DNA of 64,000 nt, taken from the NCBI GenBank assembly GCA_963792675.1, contig CAWBWT010000002.1, forward strand, positions 1 through 64,000, given 5' to 3'. Positions 46,349 to 55,479 of the stretch are shown here, piece after piece (positions within the stretch are counted from its first letter, which is position 1; each line of letters begins with the position of its first letter). Source of the stretch: JBBROS01 sp963792675 (lineage in GTDB: Bacteria > Pseudomonadota > Alphaproteobacteria > Acetobacterales > Acetobacteraceae). The notes under the pieces are model-generated. The model searched no databases and had not been told where the DNA came from. It was given only the letters and a program-made list of their open reading frames with translations. Made by a program: the position numbers and the translations under genes.

Positions 46349-47215
46349 ATGAGCTGGCTCACGGAATACGTTCGCCCCAAGATCCGCACCCTGCTTGGCC
46401 GGCGCGAGGTGCCGGACAATCTGTGGCTGCAGTGCCCGAGCTGCCAGCAGATGCTGTTCACCAAGGACCTCGACCGCAACCTGAAGGTCTGCCCGAATTG
46501 CGGCCACCACATGCGGCCGACCGCGACCGAACGGCTCGCCTACACCTTCGACGAGGACAGCTATACCCGGATCGAGCTGCCGAAGGTGCCCGCCGACCCG
46601 CTGAAGTTCCGTGACGGCAAGCGCTACACCGACCGGCTCAAGGACGCCCGCGACAACACCGGGCTCGAGGACGCCTGCGTGGTCGCGCATGGCACCATCG
46701 GCGGCCATAACGCGGTGGTTGCCGCGATGGCGTTCGAGTTCATGGGCGGCAGCATGGGTGCCGCGGTCGGCGAGGCGCTGGTCGCCGCCGCGCGCCTGGC
46801 GGTGCTGCAGGAGGCACCGCTGATCGTGTTCACCGCCAGCGGCGGCGCCCGCATGCAGGAGGGCGCCGTCAGCCTGATGCAGATGCCGCGCACCATCATC
46901 GCCACCCGCCTGGTCAAGGAGCGCGGCCTGCCGTTCATCACCGTGCTGACCGACCCCACCACGGGCGGCGTCACCGCCAGCTTTGCCATGCTGGGCGACA
47001 TTCAGATCGCCGAGCCCGGCGCCCTGATCGGCTTTGCCGGCGCCCGGGTGATCGAGCAGACCGTCCGCGAAACGCTGCCCGAAGGGTTCCAACGCGCCGA
47101 ATACCTGCTGGAGCACGGCATCCTCGACATGGTCACGAAGCGCGGCGACCTGCGCGACACGCTTGCCCGCCTGATCGGCTTGCTGCGCCGCACCCCGGCG
47201 GAAGCCGCGGCATGA
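46349..47215 (+). CDS. accD: Acetyl-CoA carboxylase carboxyltransferase subunit beta
   Basis: 288-residue subunit of the carboxyltransferase of fatty acid synthesis. Zinc ribbon with Cys 29, 32, 48 and 51 (QCPSCQ...CPNCG). The crotonase-type core holds TASGGARMQEGAVSLMQM and VLTDPTTGGVTASFAMLGD. It ends by overlapping folC (ATGA). trpBA-accD-folC is a standard alphaproteobacterial order. Confidence 0.97.
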   Translation: MSWLTEYVRPKIRTLLGRREVPDNLWLQCPSCQQMLFTKDLDRNLKVCPNCGHHMRPTATERLAYTFDEDSYTRIELPKVPADPLKFRDGKRYTDRLKDARDNTGLEDACVVAHGTIGGHNAVVAAMAFEFMGGSMGAAVGEALVAAARLAVLQEAPLIVFTASGGARMQEGAVSLMQMPRTIIATRLVKERGLPFITVLTDPTTGGVTASFAMLGDIQIAEPGALIGFAGARVIEQTVRETLPEGFQRAEYLLEHGILDMVTKRGDLRDTLARLIGLLRRTPAEAAA

Positions 47216-48525
47216 ACATGGTCTCGCCTCCCGTGCGGTCTCCCCCGCCCTCCCGCGTCGAGCCGATCATCGACCGGCTGCATGCGCTGCATCCGCGGCT
47301 GATCGACCTCAGCCTCGAGCGGCTGCAGCGCCTGCTGGCGCAGCTCGGCCACCCCGAACGCCGGCTGCCGCCGATCGTCCACGTCGCCGGCACCAACGGC
47401 AAGGGTAGCACCTGCGCCATGCTGCGCGCCATGGGCGAAGCAGCCGGCTGGCGCGTCCACGTCTTCACCTCGCCCCACCTCGTGCGCTTCAACGAGCGCT
47501 TCCGCATCGCCGGCCGCCTGGTCTCGGATGCGGCGCTGGCCGAGGCGCTGGAGCACATCGAGCGAGTCAATGACGGCGCGCCGATCACCGTGTTCGAGGT
47601 CATCACCGCGACCGCCTTCCACCTGTTCGCTGCCGTGCCGGCCGATCTCTGCGTGCTCGAGGTCGGGCTCGGCGGACGCGGCGACGCGACCAACGTGATC
47701 GAGCGCCCGGCGGCGTCCGCCATCACCGCTCTGTCGCTCGATCATCGCGAGTTCCTCGGCGACACGCTGGCGGCCATTGCCGGGGAGAAGGCCGGCATCA
47801 TCAAGCCCGGCGTGCCGGTTGCGACCGGCTGCCAGCCGGCCGAGGCGCTTCCCGTGCTGCGCGCCGCGGCGTCCGCGTGCGGCAGCCCGTTCCTCGCCCG
47901 GGGCGAGGCGTGGGAGATCGGCCGCACCGCCGCCGGCCTGCGCTTCACCGACGCCGCCGGCAGCGTCGAGCTACCGGCGGCGTCGCTGCCGGGCGACCAT
48001 CAGCTGGATAATGCCGGCATCGCGCTGGCCGCGTTACGCGCCGCGTTCGGCCCCCAATTGCCCGGCGCCGCCTACGCCGGCATCGCCGCCGCGCATTGGC
48101 CGGCGCGGCTGCAGCCGCTGCATGGCACCCTCGCGCGGTTGCTGCCGCACGATTGGGAGTTATGGCTCGACGGCGGCCACAACCCCGGTGCGGGCGTCGT
48201 GCTCGCGCACCATGCCGCCGGCTGGAGCGACCGGCCGCTGCATCTGGTCGTGGGCATGAAGCAAGCCAAAGACACAGCCGCGTTCCTGCGTCCCTTGCTG
48301 CCGCTCGCCGCTACGGTGTGGGCGGTGCAAGAGCCCGGCCAGCACCTTGCCTTGCCGGTCGAGGCGATCGTGGCCGCTTCGGGCGGCGTCGCCCGGCCTG
48401 GACCGACCGTCGCCGACGCCCTGCGCCGGTTGCCGCCGGGGCCGCCGGCGCGCGTTCTGGTCTGCGGCAGCCTTTATCTCGCCGGTGAGGTGCTGAAAGC
48501 GGATGGGACCGACGCCGATGCGTAA
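47212..48525 (+). CDS. folC: Bifunctional folylpolyglutamate/dihydrofolate synthase
   Basis: 437-residue Mur-ligase-type enzyme adding glutamate to (dihydro)folate. P-loop HVAGTNGKGSTCAML near 58-71, then FTSPHLVRFNERFRI, VGLGGRGDATNV and DHREFLGDTLAAIAGEKAGI. The C-terminal domain has WLDGGHNPGAG. The ATG overlaps the accD stop, and its own stop overlaps the cupin ATG (TAATG). Confidence 0.95.
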   Translation: MNMVSPPVRSPPPSRVEPIIDRLHALHPRLIDLSLERLQRLLAQLGHPERRLPPIVHVAGTNGKGSTCAMLRAMGEAAGWRVHVFTSPHLVRFNERFRIAGRLVSDAALAEALEHIERVNDGAPITVFEVITATAFHLFAAVPADLCVLEVGLGGRGDATNVIERPAASAITALSLDHREFLGDTLAAIAGEKAGIIKPGVPVATGCQPAEALPVLRAAASACGSPFLARGEAWEIGRTAAGLRFTDAAGSVELPAASLPGDHQLDNAGIALAALRAAFGPQLPGAAYAGIAAAHWPARLQPLHGTLARLLPHDWELWLDGGHNPGAGVVLAHHAAGWSDRPLHLVVGMKQAKDTAAFLRPLLPLAATVWAVQEPGQHLALPVEAIVAASGGVARPGPTVADALRRLPPGPPARVLVCGSLYLAGEVLKADGTDADA

Positions 48526-49028
48526 TGTCGGGCGTTTGCGCTGGATTGTCGGCATTTGCCACGATGCACCTTGCGCGGGGGGTAGACACCCCATCTACAC
48601 GCCTTCTGTCTTTGCCGGAGCGGGACTTGGATAGCGCGGACCAGCCGTCGATACCCAAACTGCGCGTCACGCCCGAGGAAGCCCGGCGCGCGGCCGTTCT
48701 GCCCGGGTCCTTGAGTGCGAAGCTGATGCAGTACGGGTCGATGGAGGTCCGCTGGTACCAGCCACGCGACGTCGACCCGCAAGTGCCGCATGACCGCGAC
48801 GAGCTGTATGTGATCGTCGGCGGCACTGCCGTGTTCGTCCGCGGCGAGGAAACCACCGCATTCGGCGACGAGCCCGGCGTCCCGGTGCGCGGCGACGAGC
48901 GGGTGACGGTTCAAGCGGGCGACGCGCTGTTCGTGCCGGCCGGCACCGAGCATCGGTTCGAGGCCATGAGCGGCGATTTCGGCGCTTGGATGATTTTCTA
49001 CGGCCCCGAAGGTGGCGAGCGGCCATGA
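48525..49028 (+). CDS. Cupin-domain protein
   Basis: A single conserved cupin barrel near the C-terminus: PHDRDELYVIVGGTAVF and GDALFVPAGTEHRFEAM, followed by DFGAWMIFYGPEGGE. Such small cupins are often annotated as hypothetical. The ATG at 48525 lies within the folC stop, which supports it. The first 50 residues are not conserved, so a downstream start (for example 48564) remains possible. The metal and role are unknown. It overlaps the GNAT gene (ATGA). Confidence 0.75.
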   Translation: MSGVCAGLSAFATMHLARGVDTPSTRLLSLPERDLDSADQPSIPKLRVTPEEARRAAVLPGSLSAKLMQYGSMEVRWYQPRDVDPQVPHDRDELYVIVGGTAVFVRGEETTAFGDEPGVPVRGDERVTVQAGDALFVPAGTEHRFEAMSGDFGAWMIFYGPEGGERP

Positions 49029-49465
49029 GCGTCGAGATCACCCGCTTCGAGCCGGGTGATCGGCTGCGCTGGACGGAGTTGTGGCGCGCCTACCTCGACT
49101 TCTATCAAACCGTCCTGCCCGACGCCGTCTACGACCACACTTGGTCGCGTATCCTCGCCGGGACCGAACTGCGCGGGCTGGCAGCCCGAAGCGGCGGCGG
49201 GATCGTCGGCATCACCCATTTCATGTTCCACCCCCATGGATGGACCCTGGCAAAGACCTGCTACCTGCAGGATCTGTTCGTCGACCCGGCGGTTCGAGGC
49301 GCCGGCGTCGGCCGCGCCCTGATTGAAGCGGTCGCTGAGGTGGCGCGCGCCGGGGGCGCCGACCGGATGTATTGGCTGACCAACGCCAGCAACACAGACG
49401 CCCGTGGCTTGTATGACAAGATCGCGGTGAACAAAGGCTTCATAAAGTACGACTACTCGCTCTGA
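49025..49465 (+). CDS. GNAT-family N-acetyltransferase
   Basis: 146-residue acetyltransferase. CYLQDLFVDPAVRGAGVGRALIEAV is the acetyl-CoA binding motif A, with the V/G-x-G-x-G/A signature RGAGVGRAL. The C-terminal YDKIAVNKGFIKYDY fits motif B. The acceptor is not evident. It is the last gene of the accD-folC-cupin-GNAT run and is followed by a hairpin terminator. Confidence 0.87.
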   Translation: MSVEITRFEPGDRLRWTELWRAYLDFYQTVLPDAVYDHTWSRILAGTELRGLAARSGGGIVGITHFMFHPHGWTLAKTCYLQDLFVDPAVRGAGVGRALIEAVAEVARAGGADRMYWLTNASNTDARGLYDKIAVNKGFIKYDYSL

Positions 49466-49485
49466 CCGGCGCCGCGCGGCGCCGG
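49466..49485. terminator. Hairpin between convergent GNAT and PEP-CTERM genes
   Basis: CCGGCGCC and GGCGCCGG form a perfect 8-bp stem with a GCGC loop directly after the GNAT stop codon. It sits between convergent genes and can end both transcripts. No U-run follows. Confidence 0.5.
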
Positions 49486-49499
49486 CCGGAGGCGCCGCT

Positions 49500-50816
49500 T
49501 CAGCGGCGGCGGCGCAGCCCGGCGACCGTGCCGAAGGCGACCAGCGCCACTCCGAGCACCGGCAGCGACGAGGGCTCCGGCACCGGCGTGCCGTTGGCCG
49601 CGAACACGCCGATGCAGCCATTGCTGCAACCGGCGAACGCGGTCGTGGGACCGGTCGCGACGAACACCTCGCCTGACACCGGGTCGACTGCCACCGAATG
49701 GTCGTTGCCGCCTATGGCCAAGGTCTGCAGCGCCAGGGTCGCGGCATCGACCACGCCCAGAACGGGGCCGCCGGGTTGGAAGCGGGCGGCTTCGAAGAAG
49801 GTGTTGTTCGTCGGATCAAACGCCGTCTGGTCGCCGCCGCTGATGCCGGCGACCTCCCGCAAGGTGCCGTTGCCGGTGGGATCGACGATCAGGCTCTTGC
49901 CAGCGGTGGGGTCGCTGCAAGCGACGAACATGGCAGCACCTGCGCCTTGCGACAGCCCAGTCGGGCTGCAAACGCCGCCCGTCAGCCCGAGGGCGGCGAA
50001 GTCGTAGGTGTGCAGCAGCGCGCCGGTCCTGGCATCGAGCTCGATCAGCCCGCCAGTGCCGGTACCGGCTCCGGTGCCGTCGATGTTCAGCGCGGGCACG
50101 GCGACGAAGTACGTACCCCGCGCCGCGTTGAAGATGGTTGCTTCGACGCCGTTGGCGCCGACGTTGGGGGTGCCGCCCGTGCCGTTCAGCGGGATCGACT
50201 TGATCACCGCCCCGTTGGCGTTGTTCACAAGCGTCAAGAAGCCCGGGTTGGAGGCGTTGTTTGCGGCCAGGATCGTGTTGGCCGCGGGTGCGTAAGCGAC
50301 CCCGTCCACCCGGTTGGGCGGAACCGGCGTGCCCAGCACCGCCGTCGAGGTGGTGCGGGGCGCACCGACCACATTCAGGCCGGTCGAGTCGAGGTTGAAC
50401 GACAGGAAATTGCTGGCGCCGTTGCCGGCCACCAGCAGCTTGCCAGTGGCGGTGTTCGTCAGGCTGATGCCGTTCGGACCGGCAATGTCATTGTTGCCGC
50501 CCTGCGCGCCGGCGAACAGGCCGCTGCCGATCTGCTCGACGAAGCTGTTCGTCTTGGCCGAGTACACGTCGATGCCGTTGAACGACCGATCCGTCAGGTA
50601 ATAGAGCTGGTTCGAGTTGTCGAATGTCGCGAGGTCGTAGCCAGTGAACGGCTTGGTGGCCGTTGCGCCCGGGATTTGCAGCGTTTCCAGATACGAGTAG
50701 CTCGGCGAGGCCAGCGCGGGCGAGGCCAACGCGATGGCGAGCGCGACGGCGCCAAGGCTTGACGCAACGGTGGTAATTTGCAGCCTTGCCGCCATCGAGC
50801 GCAATCCCTGCTGCAT
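49500..50816 (-). CDS. PEP-CTERM-anchored secreted beta-propeller-like protein
   Basis: 438 residues with a signal peptide and a C-terminal PEP-CTERM tripartite tail: VPEPSSLP, a hydrophobic helix, then GLRRRR. Tails of this kind are cut and sorted by exosortase, which is not in the window. The body is low-charge, rich in Gly, Ala, Thr and Asn, with repeated NGISLTNTATGKLLVAGN-type segments suggestive of a beta-propeller (NHL/40-residue type). The ATG at 50816 has a GGGAGG site six bases upstream. Probably a surface or matrix protein. Confidence 0.8.
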   Translation of the reverse strand: MQQGLRSMAARLQITTVASSLGAVALAIALASPALASPSYSYLETLQIPGATATKPFTGYDLATFDNSNQLYYLTDRSFNGIDVYSAKTNSFVEQIGSGLFAGAQGGNNDIAGPNGISLTNTATGKLLVAGNGASNFLSFNLDSTGLNVVGAPRTTSTAVLGTPVPPNRVDGVAYAPAANTILAANNASNPGFLTLVNNANGAVIKSIPLNGTGGTPNVGANGVEATIFNAARGTYFVAVPALNIDGTGAGTGTGGLIELDARTGALLHTYDFAALGLTGGVCSPTGLSQGAGAAMFVACSDPTAGKSLIVDPTGNGTLREVAGISGGDQTAFDPTNNTFFEAARFQPGGPVLGVVDAATLALQTLAIGGNDHSVAVDPVSGEVFVATGPTTAFAGCSNGCIGVFAANGTPVPEPSSLPVLGVALVAFGTVAGLRRRR

Positions 50817-50900
50817 CGCCGCCTCCCGCCGGGCCTTTCTGGCCTCGTGACGAACATTAGGCAGCAACACAGGATGCGACAAGGGCCAAAGCGAGCGAAC

Positions 50901-52067
50901 TCAGGCCGCACCCAGCCAGTTCAGCGCCTGCAGGCCCGCCGCCCGGCCGGTGGCAAAGCACGCCTGCAGCAGGTAGCCGCCGGTCGGCGCTTCCCAATCC
51001 AGCATCTCGCCGGCCACGAACACGCCGGGGCGGGCGCGCAGCATCGCCCCGTCCAGGCTCGCGAACCGCACCCCGCCCGCGGTCGAGATCGCCCGCTCAA
51101 TCGGCCGTATCCCGCTCAGCCGCAGCGGCAGAGCCTTGATCCGCTCCGCCAGCGGCAGCGCGCTCGGCACCTCGCGCACCAGCGACGCCGCCGCCGCCGA
51201 CAGCCCGGCCCGGCGCAGCGCGTTGGCCATCGACACGCCCGCCCCGCCCAGCCGGGCGGCGATCGCCGCCGCGTCCAAATCCGGCCTCAGGTCGAGCATC
51301 AGCGTCGCCTCGCCGCGCGCCTCGATGGCCTCGCGCAACGGCGCCGACAGGGCATAGATCACCCCGCCTTCGAGCCCGTCCGCGGTCACGACCGCCTCGC
51401 CCCGCACGGTGGTGCCGGCGAAGGTGGCGGCAATCCGCTTCAGCGGTTCGCCTTCGAAGCGCCGGAACGGCTCCGACCAGGCGCACAGGACGCCGGCATT
51501 GGCCGCCCGCAACGGCGCCACCGACACCCCCGCACACTCCAGCAGCGGCACCCAGGCGCCGTCCGATCCCAGCCGCGGCCAGGACGCGCCGCCCAGCGCC
51601 AGTACGGCGGCATCCGCTTCGACTTCGGCCGCGCCCTCGGCGGTCTCGAAGCGCAGCCGATCCCCGTCCCAACCGGTCCAGCGGTGCGCGGTCCGCACCT
51701 GCACGCCCATCCCGCCCAGCCGTCGCACCCAGGCGCGCAGCAGGGGCGACGCCTTCCACGAGCGGGGAAACACCCGGCCGCTGCTGCCGACCACCGTCGG
51801 CTCGCCCAACCCCTCGCACCAGGCCCGCAGCGCGTCGGGCGGGAACGCCGCCACGGCCGGCTCGACCGCGCCGCGCGCCCGGCCGTAGCGGGCGAGGAAC
51901 CGGTCGAGCGGCTCGGTGTGGGTGAGGTTGAGGCCGCCGCGCCCGGCGATCAGCAGCTTGCGGCCGAGGCTCGGCATCCGCTCGAACACCGTCACCGCCT
52001 GCCCGGCCCCGGCCATCACCTCCGCCGCCATCAGCCCGGCCGGGCCGCCGCCCACAACGGCGATCAC
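50901..52067 (-). CDS. FAD-dependent oxidoreductase (BaiN/HI0933-like flavoprotein)
   Basis: 388 residues. Dinucleotide fold VVGGGPAGLMAAEVMAGAG at residue 4. LGRKLLIAGRGGLNLTHTE is the HI0933/BaiN signature, and GGVRFASLDGAMLRARPGVFVAGEMLDWEAPTGGYLLQACFATGR is the typical C-terminal FAD-contact block. Members of this group reduce diverse unsaturated substrates, but the actual one is unknown. It is downstream of udh by a short gap on the same strand. Confidence 0.85.
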   Translation of the reverse strand: MIAVVGGGPAGLMAAEVMAGAGQAVTVFERMPSLGRKLLIAGRGGLNLTHTEPLDRFLARYGRARGAVEPAVAAFPPDALRAWCEGLGEPTVVGSSGRVFPRSWKASPLLRAWVRRLGGMGVQVRTAHRWTGWDGDRLRFETAEGAAEVEADAAVLALGGASWPRLGSDGAWVPLLECAGVSVAPLRAANAGVLCAWSEPFRRFEGEPLKRIAATFAGTTVRGEAVVTADGLEGGVIYALSAPLREAIEARGEATLMLDLRPDLDAAAIAARLGGAGVSMANALRRAGLSAAAASLVREVPSALPLAERIKALPLRLSGIRPIERAISTAGGVRFASLDGAMLRARPGVFVAGEMLDWEAPTGGYLLQACFATGRAAGLQALNWLGAA

Positions 52068-52076
52068 GGCGGGACG

Positions 52077-52904
52077 TTAGTCGGCGAAAGGGTCGGCGGG
52101 GGACGGGGAGTCGCGCGAATAGCCGTCCACCGTGTAGCCGCCGCCCTGATAGCGTTCCTGCACCGGGTTGCCGCTGACGACGCCCTCGAGCTGGCCCGCG
52201 AACACGTCGGCGCTGTCCTGCGGCGCCCAGCCGAGCCGCGCCCGGCCGTCGCGCCGCCACCACGTCATGCGGCTGTTCTTTGACGCGCCCCAGATCACGG
52301 TATGCCCGACCGACTCCGCCATCACGCAGCGCTCCATCAGCCGGGTCAGGTCGCCGAACGACAGCCATGTCGCCAGCATCCGCGCATCCACCGGCTCCGG
52401 GAAGCACGAGCCGATGCGCACGTTGACGTTCTCCACCCCGTGCTTGTCCCAGTAGAGCCGGCCCATCAGCTCGCCATACGCCTTCGACAAGCCGTAGAAA
52501 CTGTCCGGCCGGAAGTCGCAGTTCTGGTCGAGCACGGTGGTGCGTTCGTGGAAGCCGATCGAATGGTTGGAGCTGGCGAATACCACCCGCGCCCGCTCGC
52601 GCCGCGCCGCCTCGTAGATGTGGTAAAGGCCGTTGAGGTTCGGCCCCATCACCTCCTCGAACGGCCGCTCGATCGAGATGCCGCCGAAATGCAGGATCGT
52701 GCCGCAGCCCTCGGCGAGCCGCAGCAGCGGCAAGGCGTCGTTCAGGTCGGCCTTGGTGAAACTGGCACCGGGCGGCAGCGGGTCGGGGAACGGCGCGATA
52801 TCGGTCAGCCGCAGGGTCCAGCCGTGCGCGGCCAGCTTCGGCGCCATCGCCCGGCCGAGGTTGCCGCTGGCGCCGGTCAGGAGGATCGGGCGGGTTTGGG
52901 GCAT
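52077..52904 (-). CDS. udh: Uronate dehydrogenase (NAD-dependent, SDR fold)
   Basis: 275-residue extended SDR that oxidises glucuronate or galacturonate to the aldarolactone. LLTGASGNLGRAM is the NAD-binding turn. ILHFGGISIERPFEEVMGPNLNGLYHIYEAARR and the catalytic Tyr/Lys of FYGLSKAYGE match known Udh enzymes closely. RIGSCFPEPVDARML and WGASKNS follow. The ATG at 52904 has a GAGGAAC site. No other uronate-pathway genes are visible nearby. Confidence 0.85.
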   Translation of the reverse strand: MPQTRPILLTGASGNLGRAMAPKLAAHGWTLRLTDIAPFPDPLPPGASFTKADLNDALPLLRLAEGCGTILHFGGISIERPFEEVMGPNLNGLYHIYEAARRERARVVFASSNHSIGFHERTTVLDQNCDFRPDSFYGLSKAYGELMGRLYWDKHGVENVNVRIGSCFPEPVDARMLATWLSFGDLTRLMERCVMAESVGHTVIWGASKNSRMTWWRRDGRARLGWAPQDSADVFAGQLEGVVSGNPVQERYQGGGYTVDGYSRDSPSPADPFAD

Positions 52905-53026
52905 GTGTTCCTCACGTCGTTCAAGGCCAGGGCGCTGCCCTGGACCCGCTGGGGCCGCGGGCCCCAGACCGCGACAGGTTTTGAGCGGGGCTTGCCCTCG
53001 GGTCAACGGGGCGGCAGGTTTGCGCC

Positions 53027-54382
53027 ATGCAAACGATCGCCCAAGCCGCCGCCGACCTCGCCAGTGGCGCCACCACCGCCCGCAAGCTGGTCGAGGCCTG
53101 CCTCGAGCGGATCGAGGACCCGGCCGGCGAAGGTGCCCGCACCTTCCTGCGCGTCTATGGCGACGCGGCCCGTGCCAGCGCCGATGCGATGGACGGCTTG
53201 CGCAAGGTCAACCGGCACCCCAGCCGCTTCGCCGGCATCCCCGTCAGCCTGAAGGACCTGTTCGACGTCGCCGGCGAGATGACCGCGGCCGGCAGCAAGG
53301 CCCGCAGCCAGGCCGAGATGGCCGACGCCCACGCCCCCGTCGTGCAGCGGCTGCTGGCGGCCGGGTTCGTGCCGGTCGGCCGCACCAACATGACCGAGTT
53401 CGCCTTCTCCGGCATCGGCATCAACCCGCACCACGGCACCCCGCGCAGCCCCTGGGACCGCGACCCCAAGGACGAAACCAAGGGCCACGTGCCCGGCGGC
53501 AGCAGTTCCGGCGCCGCCGTCTCCGTTGCCGACGGCATGGCGTTCATGGGGCTCGGCACCGACACCGGCGGCTCCTGCCGCATCCCGGCCGCGTTCTGCG
53601 GCGTGGTCGGCTACAAGCCCACCGCCCGGCGCGTGCCCCTCGCCGGCGTGCTGCCGCTCAGCCCCTCGCTCGACAGCGTCGGCCCGCTGGCCCGCTCGGT
53701 GCAATGCTGCGCCACCGTCGACGCCGTGCTGGCCGGCGAGGCGCCGCGGGTCGTGCCGCCGCGGGCGCTGCGCGGGCTGCGGCTGGCAGTGCCGGGCAAC
53801 ATGGTCATGGACGGCATGGACCCCAGCACCACCGAAGCCTTCGGCCGCGCGCTCAACCGGCTCGACAATCTCGGCGTCCGCATCACCCACATGAGCTTCC
53901 CGCAATTCGAGGACGTATCGCGGGTCGGCAAGTCGGGCGGGTTTGCGGCGGCCGAGGCGCATGTCTGGCACCGCGCGCTGATGGCCGACCAGGCCGAAGT
54001 GTACGATCCCCGCGTCCGCAGCCGGATCGAGCGCGGCGAGTCGATGCCGGCCGGCGACTACATCAAGCTGCAGCAGGAGCGGGCCCGGCTGATCGCCTCG
54101 TTCGACGAGGCGACGGCGCCCTACGACGCGCTCGCCATGCCGACCTCGCCGATCGCGCCGCCGCGGCTCGACAGCCTCAACGACGACGAGGAGTACGGCC
54201 GGGTCAACGCGCTCGTGCTGCGCAACTGCTCGCTGTTCAACTTCTTCGACCGCTGCGCCATCAGCTTGCCGGCGCAGCGCTCGGGCGAGGCGCCGGCCGG
54301 GCTGATGCTGGTCGGCGAGACGATGGGCGATGCGCGGCTGTTCGCGCTGGCCCAGGCGATCGAACCCATCCTGAAGGATTGA
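53027..54382 (+). CDS. Amidase (signature family)
   Basis: 451-residue amidase. The Ser-cisSer-Lys triad is in SLKDLFD (Lys near 75), PGGSSSG and TDTGGSCRIPAAFCG (nucleophile Ser near 180). Members include indoleacetamide, mandelamide and other amide hydrolases, and also GatA-like proteins. The start is about 120 bases from udh, which is divergent. The following PheC-like protein is co-directional and may share a substrate. Confidence 0.88.
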   Translation: MQTIAQAAADLASGATTARKLVEACLERIEDPAGEGARTFLRVYGDAARASADAMDGLRKVNRHPSRFAGIPVSLKDLFDVAGEMTAAGSKARSQAEMADAHAPVVQRLLAAGFVPVGRTNMTEFAFSGIGINPHHGTPRSPWDRDPKDETKGHVPGGSSSGAAVSVADGMAFMGLGTDTGGSCRIPAAFCGVVGYKPTARRVPLAGVLPLSPSLDSVGPLARSVQCCATVDAVLAGEAPRVVPPRALRGLRLAVPGNMVMDGMDPSTTEAFGRALNRLDNLGVRITHMSFPQFEDVSRVGKSGGFAAAEAHVWHRALMADQAEVYDPRVRSRIERGESMPAGDYIKLQQERARLIASFDEATAPYDALAMPTSPIAPPRLDSLNDDEEYGRVNALVLRNCSLFNFFDRCAISLPAQRSGEAPAGLMLVGETMGDARLFALAQAIEPILKD

Positions 54383-54390
54383 CACCCGCC

Positions 54391-55149
54391 ATGCGCATCC
54401 TCGCTCTGCTTGCCGTGCTGCTGGTCGCCGCCCTTCCCGCCCGGGCCCAAGCGGTGCTGGACGGCATCATGGCGCGCGGCGCGCTGCGGGTGGGCCTGAC
54501 CGGCGACTACAAGCCGTTCAGCATCAAGGAGGGCGGCAGCTTCGAGGGCCTCGACGTCGACATGGCCGGTAGCCTGGCCAAGGCGCTGGGCGTGAAGCTC
54601 GAGATCGTGCCGACCACCTGGCCGACCCTGATGCAGGGCCTGCAATCCGGCACCTACGACATCGCCATGGGCGGCATCACCGTGACCACCGACCGGGCCA
54701 AGACGGCGCTGTTCTCGACTCCGGTGATGCGCAGCGGCAAGACCCCGATCGCCCGCTGCACTGACAAGGCGAAGTTCCAAACCCTCGCCGACATCGACAA
54801 GCCCGGCGTCCGCGTCATCTACAACCCCGGCGGCACCAACGACCGCTTCGCCCACGCCAATATCCACCAGGCGCAACTGGTGGAGTTCCCCAACAACGCC
54901 GTCATCTTCGAGGAGATCATCGCCGGCCACGCCGACGTCATGATGACCGACGGCGTCGAGACCCGGCTGCAGCAGAAGCTGCACCCGGAGCTGTGCGCGA
55001 TCCACCCGGACGAGCCGTTCGACCACTCGGAACTCGCCTACATGCTGCCGCGCGACCTAGTGTTCCAGCAGTTCGTCAATACCTGGCTCGAGGTGCAGGG
55101 CACCTCCGGCGAGCGCGCCAACGCGGCCGCGAAATGGCTCGGAAACTAA
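54391..55149 (+). CDS. PheC-like periplasmic cyclohexadienyl dehydratase / SBP-fold protein
   Basis: 252 residues with a signal peptide (MRILALLAVLLVAALPARA). LRVGLTGDYKPFSI, VVPTTWPTLMQGLQSGTYDIAMGG... (written in part), NPGGTNDRFA and the late MTDGVETRLQQKLHPELC closely follow the PheC pattern, including its catalytic Glu region. PheC makes phenylpyruvate from prephenate or arogenate in the periplasm. It might instead be a family 3 amino-acid-binding protein. It follows the amidase by 8 bases. Confidence 0.75.
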   Translation: MRILALLAVLLVAALPARAQAVLDGIMARGALRVGLTGDYKPFSIKEGGSFEGLDVDMAGSLAKALGVKLEIVPTTWPTLMQGLQSGTYDIAMGGITVTTDRAKTALFSTPVMRSGKTPIARCTDKAKFQTLADIDKPGVRVIYNPGGTNDRFAHANIHQAQLVEFPNNAVIFEEIIAGHADVMMTDGVETRLQQKLHPELCAIHPDEPFDHSELAYMLPRDLVFQQFVNTWLEVQGTSGERANAAAKWLGN

Positions 55150-55206
55150 GTCGTGCCGCCGGACGCCGTGCGACGCCGGCGGACGTGCCGGCCGCAGCGG
55201 CGTGGC

Positions 55207-55401
55207 TTACCTGACCTTTGTGGTCACGTTGCCGAAGTTGGCGGGCACCATGCCGCCCCCGTTATTCGACGTAACCCCACTATTGAGGGCGCGTGACTGA
55301 GTTGACTGCGGCACCTCGGCAGCGCAGCCGACGAGGCCGAGCAGGCCGACGCCGCCGATAACAGCAACGACCCGGGACACAAACGGCAAAGCTTTCGACA
55401 T
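55207..55401 (-). CDS. Small predicted lipoprotein (64 residues)
   Basis: Signal peptide with lipobox LVGC (MSKALPFVSRVVAVIGGVGLLGLVGC), and a purine-rich GGGGGAGATCGAGG just upstream. Only about 40 mature residues remain, Ser/Asn/Gly-rich (SGVTSNNGGGMVP). No family is recognised. It has the same orientation as the SRPBCC gene upstream of it, separated by about 80 bases. Confidence 0.65.
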   Translation of the reverse strand: MSKALPFVSRVVAVIGGVGLLGLVGCAAEVPQSTQSRALNSGVTSNNGGGMVPANFGNVTTKVR

Positions 55402-55479
55402 AGCCTCGATCTCCCCCTCGGTTCATCGACAGAAACGCACGCCAGTGATCGCCAAGCCGGCATCGTAGCACAGGTTAGG

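Noticed and set aside
52633..55149. 838-codon plus frame suggesting one large protein ending in the PheC-like domain
   Set aside because: The first 586 codons are an out-of-frame reading of the amidase gene and an antisense of udh; the signal peptide at 54391 marks the real start.
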